From: Rs1 sp038900335
GTDB lineage: Bacteria; Pseudomonadota; Gammaproteobacteria; Pseudomonadales; Balneatricaceae
Assembly: GCA_038900335.1 (NCBI GenBank)
Contig: JBBMRB010000024.1
Span: 1 to 54,832, forward strand
Direction: 5' to 3'
Length of the DNA: 54,832 nt
Positions 27,698 through 34,971 of this stretch are shown here, piece after piece; positions within the stretch are counted from its first letter, which is position 1, and each line of letters opens with the position of its first letter. Both the position numbers and the translations under genes were made by a program. The notes below the pieces were generated by a model, which did no database searches, was not told the origin of the DNA, and saw nothing but the letters and a program-made list of their open reading frames with translations.

Positions 27698-28132
27698 TTA
27701 TTTACAGTTTTCGGGTAAAATATTGTCATTAGTAATTGTTGTTGTACAAGACCAATTAATGGTAGAACCATTTTCAGCTGCAGTAAGAACTATTGTATCA
27801 GCAGTATTAGGTCCTACTGGGTCCCCATAAGAAATATTAATTGTACCTGTATCTACACCGCCACTAGACGTAAGAGAGTAAGTATAAGCTCTCAACCCTT
27901 CAGGCAAACTTCCTAATATTGATTGTCCTGCTGATGCTGTCGGCCAGCTACCTTTAACTACAAACTCTTCAGTTAAGATTGTTTTTGCAGAGTTAGCCGC
28001 GGATAACCCGTTCGCTATTCTTGCTCTCGCCGTATAATCTTGATAAGCAGGCAATGCAATTGCTGCTAAAATACCAATGATCGCAACTACGATCATTAAT
28101 TCTATTAATGTAAAACCTTGTTGTTTCTTCAT
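27698..28132 (-). CDS. pilA: Type IV major pilin, PilA
   Basis: 144-residue type IVa prepilin. The leader MKKQQG is cut before the FTLIELMIVVAIIGILAA helix, with Glu at mature position 5. Two cysteines near the C-terminus (WSC and ENC) form the expected disulfide loop. The start is ATG 28132 with a GGAG ribosome site; a TTG five codons earlier is unlikely. It is divergent from pilBCD, whose products assemble it, and is processed by PilD. Confidence 0.93.
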   Translation of the reverse strand: MKKQQGFTLIELMIVVAIIGILAAIALPAYQDYTARARIANGLSAANSAKTILTEEFVVKGSWPTASAGQSILGSLPEGLRAYTYSLTSSGGVDTGTINISYGDPVGPNTADTIVLTAAENGSTINWSCTTTITNDNILPENCK

Positions 28133-28173
28133 GCTTTTCTCCAGCAATTGCTAAGTTATTTAGAATGTAGCTT

Positions 28174-28179
28174 ATTATA
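28174..28179 (-). promoter_or_regulatory. Candidate -10 element of pilA
   Basis: A perfect TATAAT on the minus strand, 42 bases before the pilA start. The -35 at 17-bp spacing (TTATAC) is weak. No GG-N10-GC sigma-54 element was seen between pilA and pilB. Confidence 0.45.
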
Positions 28180-28354
28180 GATCAAAATATTAGTTTGTAT
28201 AAAATAAATTAATATTATTTTATGTTTGTTAAATACTGATCAATACTAGCACTGATATAATGATTTTATTAGCATTTTTCGTTATTATCTAGCTCTTTAA
28301 GTGTATTATATTTAAACTTTTTCATCATATTTCTTAGATCTAGGGGTTCATCGA

Positions 28355-30070
28355 TTGCAAACGTCTAAACCACTCGCAGGGCTGGCAAAAAGGCTAGTAC
28401 AAGATGGCTACTTTTCAGCGCAGGTTGCTCAATCTGCCTTAGAAAAATCTCAATCTCTGCAAAAACCTTTTATTTCTCATGCCATTAGTGAAGGGTTAAT
28501 CAGCAGCTATAATGTCGCTTACACGGCATCCGATGAATTTGGTTTTCCACTGCTTGATTTAAGTGTCTTTGATATATCCAGTGTACCTGAAGGCTTAGTC
28601 GATGAAAAATTAATATTAAAACACCTTGCGCTGCCATTAATTAAACGCAATAAAAAATTGTTTGTCGCTCTCGCTGACCCTACCAATGTTAACGCCTTAG
28701 AAGAGTTTAAATTTCATACAGGGCTCAATACTGAAGCCATTATTGTTGAAGAAGACAAACTGCGAAAAGCGATTGAAGGCTTTATAGAGGGGCAAGGTTC
28801 AAGTGCATTAGAAGGTTTGGATGATGATAGTTTAGAAAACCTAGAACTTGAAGATACCGAGCAAGAAGACGAAGATCAGCAAACCAGTGAAGATGCGGCA
28901 AAAGAAGCGCCTATTGTCCGCTTTGTCAACAAAATACTGCTAGATTGTATTCGCAAAGGTGCCTCCGATATTCACTTTGAGCCCTACGAAAAAAGCTATC
29001 GTGTGCGCTCACGTATTGATGGTATTTTACAAGAGGTTGCCAAACCCCCTTCTTCTTTAGCTAGCCGTTTGTCAGCACGTCTTAAAGTCATGTCGAAAAT
29101 GGATATATCAGAGCGTCGTATCCCGCAAGATGGGCGCATAAAAATGCGTATTTCGCAAAAGCGTTCTATCGATTTTCGTGTTAACTCCCTGCCCACACTA
29201 TGGGGTGAAAAAATTGTACTGCGTATTTTAGATTCCAGCAGCGCCAAAATCGGAGTTGACGCCCTAGGCTTTAATGCAGAGCAAAAAGAGCTATTCACCA
29301 ATACCTTAGTTAAACCCCAGGGCATGATTTTGGTAACTGGACCAACCGGTAGCGGTAAAACCGTGTCATTATACACTGGTCTCAATATGCTCAATACTGA
29401 AGAGCGAAATATATCAACCGCTGAAGACCCTGTTGAAATCAACCTTGAAGGCATTAACCAGGTGCATGTTAACCCAAAAGTTGGGTTAACCTTTGCAGAG
29501 GCGCTGCGCTCATTTTTACGACAAGATCCCGATGTGGTGATGGTCGGGGAAATCCGTGATTTAGAAACCGCTGAAATCTCGATTAAAGCGGCGCAAACCG
29601 GGCACATGGTATTATCAACTTTACATACTAATAGCTCAGCAGAAACACTGACCCGCTTAAGAAACATGGGTGTTGAAGCGTTTAATATAGCTACCGCAGT
29701 ATCATTAATTATTGCTCAGCGTCTCGCTCGCAGATTATGCACCACCTGCAAGGTGCCTTTAAAAGTCCCTGATAAAGCATTAATTGAAATGGGTTTTGAG
29801 CTAACGCAAATACCTGATCTTAAACTCTTTGAATCCAACCCTGTAGGCTGTAATGATTGCACTAAGGGTTATAAGGGTCGAGTAGGTATTTATGAAGTGT
29901 TGTCGATGAGTGAAGAAATTGCAGATTGTATTATGAACAATGGCACCTCATTAGATATTTTAAGCATTGCCAAACAACAAGGCTTTAAAACATTAAAAAT
30001 GTCTGGTTTAGAAAAGATAGCATTAGGTATTACCAGCCTCGAAGAGATTAACCGAGTGATCACTCACTAA
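28355..30070 (+). CDS. pilB: Type IV pilus assembly ATPase PilB
   Basis: 571-residue cytoplasmic hexameric ATPase that powers pilus extension. An N-terminal MshEN-like domain (about 1-150) and an acidic linker (about 152-184) precede the ATPase core. The core has Walker A GPTGSGKT (329-336), DPDVVMVGEIRD (Walker B region) and a zinc-binding four-cysteine motif (CTTC and CNDC) toward the end. The start is TTG, supported by an AGGGG ribosome site 8 bases upstream; no ATG fits. It is followed by pilC after 8 bp. Confidence 0.94.
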   Translation: MQTSKPLAGLAKRLVQDGYFSAQVAQSALEKSQSLQKPFISHAISEGLISSYNVAYTASDEFGFPLLDLSVFDISSVPEGLVDEKLILKHLALPLIKRNKKLFVALADPTNVNALEEFKFHTGLNTEAIIVEEDKLRKAIEGFIEGQGSSALEGLDDDSLENLELEDTEQEDEDQQTSEDAAKEAPIVRFVNKILLDCIRKGASDIHFEPYEKSYRVRSRIDGILQEVAKPPSSLASRLSARLKVMSKMDISERRIPQDGRIKMRISQKRSIDFRVNSLPTLWGEKIVLRILDSSSAKIGVDALGFNAEQKELFTNTLVKPQGMILVTGPTGSGKTVSLYTGLNMLNTEERNISTAEDPVEINLEGINQVHVNPKVGLTFAEALRSFLRQDPDVVMVGEIRDLETAEISIKAAQTGHMVLSTLHTNSSAETLTRLRNMGVEAFNIATAVSLIIAQRLARRLCTTCKVPLKVPDKALIEMGFELTQIPDLKLFESNPVGCNDCTKGYKGRVGIYEVLSMSEEIADCIMNNGTSLDILSIAKQQGFKTLKMSGLEKIALGITSLEEINRVITH

Positions 30071-30078
30071 GGATTAGT

Positions 30079-31302
30079 ATGGCAAATAAACCCAAAAAAA
30101 TGTTCATGTTTGTCTGGTCAGGCCTTGATAAGAGTGGCCATCAGAGCAAGGGCAAAATAGAAGCTGCAAGTGTCATTGAAGCGAAAGCGCTATTACGCCG
30201 CCAGGGCATGGCGCCCAGAAAAGTGTCTAAAGAAGCCAGCTTTACGTTATTTAGCGCCAGGAGCAAACCAATAAAACCGGTGGATATTGCATTTTTCACT
30301 CGCCAAGTTGCCACTATGTTAAAAGCGGGTGTACCACTGATTCAAGGTATGGAAATTGTGGCATCAGGCGTCGAAAAAATCGCTTTAAGCAAACTGATCC
30401 TAGACGTGCGAGACTCAGTGAACAGCGGCCAAGATTTTGCCTCTTCACTAGCTAAACATCCAAAATATTTTGATGACCTGTATTGCTCTTTAATAGAGGC
30501 GGGCGAGCAATCAGGATCACTAGAAACGATGCTGGATCGGATCGCGACCTATAAAGAAAAACTTGAGTCCTTAAAAGCCAAGATTAAAAAAGCACTGACT
30601 TACCCTACCGCTGTATTAGGCGTCGGCTTGCTAGTATCGGTGATTTTATTACTTAAGGTAGTGCCACAATTTGAATCTATTTTTAGCAGCTTTGGTGCTG
30701 AGCTACCAGCGTTCACCCTAATGATACTAGCGATGTCAGCATTTGTTCAACAGTGGTGGTGGATCATGGGCCTAGGCTTTGTCGCCTTTATATTTGCTTT
30801 CATTAATTTAAAAAGGCGCTCAGTAAAATTTGCCAACCAGCTTGATGTCATTAGTTTAAAAATCCCGGTACTAGGCGACATTCTTAGAAAGGCAATTATA
30901 GCTCGCTTTGCCAGAACACTATCCACTACTTTTGCAGCGGGTGTGCCCCTAGTTGAGGCACTTGAATCAGCCGCTGGCGCCTCTGGCAACATCATTTATC
31001 GCAACGCTATCATACAAGTGCGAAACGCGGTCTCTACAGGGCAAACATTACAAAGCTCAATGTTAATGACCGGTGTCTTTCCTAACATGGTTGTACAAAT
31101 GGTTGCTATTGGTGAGGAGGCGGGCTCGCTTGATAACATGCTTGATCGTGTCGCTAGCTTCTTTGAAGAGGAAGTTGATAACGCCGTCGATAATATGTCA
31201 TCACTAATGGAGCCGTTTATTATGGTAGTTCTCGGTACTTTAGTAGGCGGCTTAGTTGTCGCTATGTATTTGCCTATCTTTAAGCTTGGCGCTATCGTTT
31301 AA
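30079..31302 (+). CDS. pilC: Type IV pilus inner-membrane platform protein PilC
   Basis: 407-residue polytopic protein with two GspF-type domains (about 75-200 and 275-400), each with the pattern FTRQ or FARTL, GVPL and EAGE/EEAGS. It links PilB to the pilin assembly site in the inner membrane. Three strong membrane segments are visible. The spacing (8 bp from pilB, 35 bp to pilD) fits one operon. Confidence 0.94.
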   Translation: MANKPKKMFMFVWSGLDKSGHQSKGKIEAASVIEAKALLRRQGMAPRKVSKEASFTLFSARSKPIKPVDIAFFTRQVATMLKAGVPLIQGMEIVASGVEKIALSKLILDVRDSVNSGQDFASSLAKHPKYFDDLYCSLIEAGEQSGSLETMLDRIATYKEKLESLKAKIKKALTYPTAVLGVGLLVSVILLLKVVPQFESIFSSFGAELPAFTLMILAMSAFVQQWWWIMGLGFVAFIFAFINLKRRSVKFANQLDVISLKIPVLGDILRKAIIARFARTLSTTFAAGVPLVEALESAAGASGNIIYRNAIIQVRNAVSTGQTLQSSMLMTGVFPNMVVQMVAIGEEAGSLDNMLDRVASFFEEEVDNAVDNMSSLMEPFIMVVLGTLVGGLVVAMYLPIFKLGAIV

Positions 31303-31337
31303 AGTATTTTATTTAACATGAGATCGAGTCCATAACC

Positions 31338-32192
31338 ATGCAACTTTACATTGACTATTTTGCTGCCAACCTGTTTGCTGCCAGTATTTTGGTGGCTATA
31401 TTTTCGCTGTTGATAGGCAGTTTTTTAAATGTTGTGATTCACAGACTGCCCATTATGATGCAGCGCGAATGGGATGAACAGCTTAATGCTCAAGCAGCTG
31501 ATAGCACATATAATTTACTGACGCCTGATTCGCAATGCCCTCAATGTGAGCACAAAATCCGCTGGTATGAGAACATACCAGTGTTGAGCTATGTTTTTGT
31601 ATTGAGAGCAAAGTGCTCACAATGCAAAAAAAGCATCTCTTTTCGATACCCTTGTGTAGAGCTACTCAGCGCACTATTAAGCATAGTCATTGTTTATAGT
31701 TTTGGTTTTAACTTTTTAACATTGTGCGCACTCGTTTTTAGCTGGATTCTCATAGCGCTCACCTTTATTGATTTAGACCATTTTTTATTGCCCGACAAAC
31801 TGACTCTCCCGCTGCTGTGGATGGGCTTATTACTTAATACTGTCAATACCTTCACCTCCCTTGAGTCTGCGGTGTATGGCGCTGCAGCTGGCTATTTATC
31901 GCTATGGTCTGTCTATTGGGTCTTCAAATTAGTGACAGGCAAAGAAGGCATGGGTTACGGTGATTTCAAGCTACTCGCCGCACTCGGTGCCTGGATGGGC
32001 ATATCAGCCTTACCTATGTTAATTTTAATTAGTTCTATCAGTGGCATTATCATTGCCGTGATCATGTCTATGACCAGCAAACACGAGCTTAATCAGCCGA
32101 TCCCTTTTGGCCCTTATTTAACGATTGCAGGTTTCATTAGCTTAATTTGGGGTCCCCAAATTACCCAAAGTTATTTGAGTTTTATTTTATGA
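31338..32192 (+). CDS. pilD: Prepilin leader peptidase / N-methyltransferase PilD
   Basis: 284-residue inner-membrane aspartic protease that removes the prepilin leader and methylates the new N-terminus. Two CxxC pairs (CPQC and CSQC) bind zinc in the N-terminal cytoplasmic loop. The catalytic aspartates are in FIDLDHFLLPD and GMGYGDFKLL. The stop overlaps the coaE start as ATGA. Confidence 0.94.
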   Translation: MQLYIDYFAANLFAASILVAIFSLLIGSFLNVVIHRLPIMMQREWDEQLNAQAADSTYNLLTPDSQCPQCEHKIRWYENIPVLSYVFVLRAKCSQCKKSISFRYPCVELLSALLSIVIVYSFGFNFLTLCALVFSWILIALTFIDLDHFLLPDKLTLPLLWMGLLLNTVNTFTSLESAVYGAAAGYLSLWSVYWVFKLVTGKEGMGYGDFKLLAALGAWMGISALPMLILISSISGIIIAVIMSMTSKHELNQPIPFGPYLTIAGFISLIWGPQITQSYLSFIL

Positions 32193-32797
32193 GTAATATT
32201 GTCGGCATTACCGGTGGCATCGGCTCTGGTAAAACCACCATTACCAATATGTTTATCGATAAAGGCATCACAGTGATTGATGCCGATATTGTTGCCAGAG
32301 AAGTAGTGGCGCCTAACAGTGATGCTTTAGCTGACATAGTTAATTATTTTGGCAAGGAGTCATTACAAAGTGATGGCTGTTTAAATAGAGCCTATTTAAG
32401 AGCCGTGATTTTTGACAACCCTGAGCACAAGTTATGGCTAGAGTCATTATTGCACCCCATTATTCGACAGCAAATTATCACACAACTGCAACACGCTTTA
32501 ACAACTAGCCCTTATGTTATACTCAGCTCACCGCTATTACTTGAAACCGACCAACACAGCTTGGTTGATTTTATCATCGCGATAGATATAACAGAGCAAA
32601 GCCAAATACAAAGAGCTGCGCACAGGGATACCAATAGCACTGAGCAAATCAAAAAAATCATAGCGGCGCAAATATCCACAGATCAGCGCTGCAAGCAAGC
32701 TGACCTTGTTATCAACAATGATGGACCTATAGATCAGCTGCACTTACAAATAGATAAGATTCACCAATCTTTAATGGATCGCTTTAGCAAGCTTTAA
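32189..32797 (+). CDS. coaE: Dephospho-CoA kinase
   Basis: 202-residue P-loop kinase for the last step of coenzyme A synthesis. Walker A is GGIGSGKTT near the N-terminus, followed by DADIVAREVV. The start is the ATG overlapping the pilD stop; the frame is open upstream inside pilD, but family proteins start with the strand before the P-loop. Confidence 0.93.
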   Translation: MSNIVGITGGIGSGKTTITNMFIDKGITVIDADIVAREVVAPNSDALADIVNYFGKESLQSDGCLNRAYLRAVIFDNPEHKLWLESLLHPIIRQQIITQLQHALTTSPYVILSSPLLLETDQHSLVDFIIAIDITEQSQIQRAAHRDTNSTEQIKKIIAAQISTDQRCKQADLVINNDGPIDQLHLQIDKIHQSLMDRFSKL

Positions 32798-32823
32798 CAA
32801 ATGAAACAGATAGCGGATATATT

Positions 32824-33045
32824 ATGCCAAGTAAAAAAATACCCTGCCCTCAATGTACTAAAAGTATAGTGTGGAGCACAGACAACCCTTACCGTCCTTT
32901 TTGTAGTCAGAGATGTAAAATGTTAGACCTTGGTGCGTGGGCAAATGAGGATTACCAAATTCCAGCACAAGTTGATTCACAAGAAGATGATTTTAGTACA
33001 TCGATGGCTGAGCTAGATAACGATAGCTACAAAAACATACATTAA
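32824..33045 (+). CDS. yacG: DNA gyrase inhibitor / zinc-binding protein YacG
   Basis: 73-residue protein with a zinc site formed by C8, C11, C27 and C31 and the conserved tail KMLDLGAWANEDYQIP. E. coli YacG binds GyrB and inhibits gyrase. It is the last gene of the pilBCD-coaE-yacG set and is followed by a strong terminator. Confidence 0.94.
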   Translation: MPSKKIPCPQCTKSIVWSTDNPYRPFCSQRCKMLDLGAWANEDYQIPAQVDSQEDDFSTSMAELDNDSYKNIH

Positions 33046-33048
33046 TAA

Positions 33049-33089
33049 AAAGAGTCAGTATTAGCTGATAAAGCTAATACTGACTCTTT
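33049..33089. terminator. Bidirectional intrinsic terminator yacG/mutT
   Basis: A 17-bp perfect inverted repeat starting AAAGAGTCAGTATTAGC, with a 7-base loop, between convergent genes. A-rich and T-rich edges serve both directions. Confidence 0.85.
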
Positions 33090-33091
33090 AT

Positions 33092-33130
33092 TGTACTATT
33101 AAGCTGTACTATTAAGCTGTAGCATTAAGC
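33092..33130. repeat. Three 13-bp tandem repeats
   Basis: TGTACTATTAAGC at 33092-33104 and 33105-33117, then TGTAGCATTAAGC at 33118-33130 (two changes), followed by a decayed TGTAATA. The array lies between a terminator and the mutT stop codon. Confidence 0.85.
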
Positions 33131-33144
33131 TGTAATACTGATAA

Positions 33145-33540
33145 CTAGTTATAGGTAGCCATGATTTTTTCTAATATTGCTTTGTTAGCCTCGGGAAAGG
33201 ACAACGCCTCAAGCTCACTAAGCTCAAACCATGCTGTTTTTTGACCCTCTTTACCCCAGGGTTCACCCTTAAAGTCAAACACCGTAAAAACATCCAATTG
33301 AACCGTTTTAGCAGGATAATCAAAAGTTATTTGCATTAATGGTTCTGCATGGGCAACGTCAATACCCAACTCTTCATTTAGCTCTCTATTAAGTGCCTGA
33401 GCACTCGTCTCTAACGGCTCCAGCTTACCACCTGGAAACTCCCAGAGGCCGCCTTGATCCGCGTCATCAGCGCGCTTAGCTAAAAATACTTGCTTATTGC
33501 TATTAAAGATAACCGCAGCGGCGACATGAATTTTACTCAC
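33145..33540 (-). CDS. mutT: Nudix hydrolase MutT (8-oxo-dGTP diphosphatase)
   Basis: 131-residue Nudix enzyme that removes oxidised dGTP from the nucleotide pool. The Nudix box is complete: GGKLEPLE then RELNEELGI. I choose the GTG at 33540, with a TAGGAT ribosome site, over the GTG at 33558 that overlaps the argJ stop and adds six residues. It is 17 bp downstream of argJ and likely co-transcribed. Confidence 0.9.
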   Translation of the reverse strand: MSKIHVAAAVIFNSNKQVFLAKRADDADQGGLWEFPGGKLEPLETSAQALNRELNEELGIDVAHAEPLMQITFDYPAKTVQLDVFTVFDFKGEPWGKEGQKTAWFELSELEALSFPEANKAILEKIMATYN

Positions 33541-33557
33541 TTGAGATCCTACTAACA

Positions 33558-34790
33558 CTAGCTGCGATAATCCGCATTGATTGAAATGTATTCATGGGAC
33601 AAATCGGTCGTCCATACACAATCATTAACATCACCGCGATTAAGCACAATGCGAATAGTCATTTCTTGTTGCGCCATCACAGCAGCACCTTGCTCTTCAG
33701 TGTAACTTTGAGCGCGAGCACCTTTTTGCACAATACAGACATCATCTAAATAAATTTGCAGATCATCTACAATTAAATTTTTAACACCAGAGCGACCAAC
33801 TGCGGCTAAAATCCGCCCCCAATTGGCATCGCTTGCAAATAATGCAGTCTTTACTAGCGGTGAGTGTGCCACAGTGTAAGCAACATCTAATGCCTCTTCT
33901 GTTGAGGCCGCTTTATCACATTGGATTTTTACTAATTTTGTCGCACCTTCACCGTCTCTGACGATTTGCAATGCAATATCAAGCATCAGCTCATCAAGAT
34001 GTGTTTTGAACAACGCTAATAACACTGAATCATCGGCACTAATTTCAACGCCTGATTCACCCGTTGCAATCAGCATGCATGAATCGTTAGTAGAGGTATC
34101 ACCATCAACACTGATGCGATTAAAGCTCTTATCACACGTTTGTGTTAACAATTGCTGCAACAATGGTGCAGCAATTTTGGCATCGGTGGCCACAAAACCA
34201 AGCATGGTTGCCATATTAGGCTTTATCATCCCCGAGCCTTTAGACACTCCGGTAATAGTCACTGTATTGTTGTTATGCTCAAATGAGATACAACGACCTT
34301 TAACACGCGTATCCGTGGTCATAATACCGGTAGCAGCTTGCAGCCAATTATCATCTTGCAGGTTAGCTATTGCATCATCTAGGACATTAACAATTTTCGC
34401 GCTCGGCAGTATTTCACCAATCACACCTGTTGAAAATGGCAGTACACTTGATGCTGATACATTTAAGCGCTTAGCAACCTCTGAGCAACATAAATGCGCA
34501 TCAACCATGCCCTGCTCACCAGTACCGGCATTGGCATTGCCTGTATTTACTAACAAGTAACGTTTAGTGCTATGACTTGAAGCTGATTGCGCTAAGTGCT
34601 CTTTAGCGACATGAACGGGAGCTGCACAAAATGCATTGAGAGTAAAAACGCCGGCAACCGTTGCCTGCTCAGACATTTCAAATAACACTACATCAGGCCT
34701 AACTACCTGCTTAACGCCTGCTGATGCCACACCTATACGCACACCTTTAATAGGCTCCAATGTTGTCACTACGCCCTGACCTACCGCCAT
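33558..34790 (-). CDS. argJ: Bifunctional glutamate N-acetyltransferase / ornithine acetyltransferase
   Basis: 410-residue arginine-synthesis enzyme that recycles the acetyl group from N-acetylornithine to glutamate. The self-cleavage site is visible in KGSGMIKPNMATMLGF, where the Thr becomes the catalytic N-terminus of the beta chain. The start is ATG 34790 with an AAAGGTG ribosome site; a GTG three codons upstream is possible but poorer. It follows secA on the same strand, 181 bp apart. Confidence 0.93.
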   Translation of the reverse strand: MAVGQGVVTTLEPIKGVRIGVASAGVKQVVRPDVVLFEMSEQATVAGVFTLNAFCAAPVHVAKEHLAQSASSHSTKRYLLVNTGNANAGTGEQGMVDAHLCCSEVAKRLNVSASSVLPFSTGVIGEILPSAKIVNVLDDAIANLQDDNWLQAATGIMTTDTRVKGRCISFEHNNNTVTITGVSKGSGMIKPNMATMLGFVATDAKIAAPLLQQLLTQTCDKSFNRISVDGDTSTNDSCMLIATGESGVEISADDSVLLALFKTHLDELMLDIALQIVRDGEGATKLVKIQCDKAASTEEALDVAYTVAHSPLVKTALFASDANWGRILAAVGRSGVKNLIVDDLQIYLDDVCIVQKGARAQSYTEEQGAAVMAQQEMTIRIVLNRGDVNDCVWTTDLSHEYISINADYRS

Positions 34791-34842
34791 GTTTAACACC
34801 TTTAATTATCTGCTGATCTATTATTTTTGACTAGACATAAAG

Positions 34843-34862
34843 AAGAGCGATAAATCGCTCTT
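34843..34862 (-). terminator. Intrinsic terminator after secA
   Basis: A 9-bp inverted repeat AAGAGCGAT / ATCGCTCTT with a tiny loop (best drawn as GAGCGA/TCGCTC with 4 bases), with T residues on the minus strand after it. Confidence 0.6.
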
Positions 34863-34971
34863 ATTGTTGTATCTCAACAGTTTGCTCATCTTTTATATAG
34901 GGATGATGCACTGCTAGGTTGCTATTTGTCTTACTTTTTAAAGCCCTATCGGCGATAAAATAAAACTTAAC

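Noticed and set aside
28996..29667. 223-codon frame antisense to pilB
   Set aside because: Mirror of the conserved PilB ATPase core; composition is that of a shadow frame.
34006..34560. 184-codon frame antisense to argJ
   Set aside because: Inside argJ with no recognisable domain; a shadow of a conserved gene.
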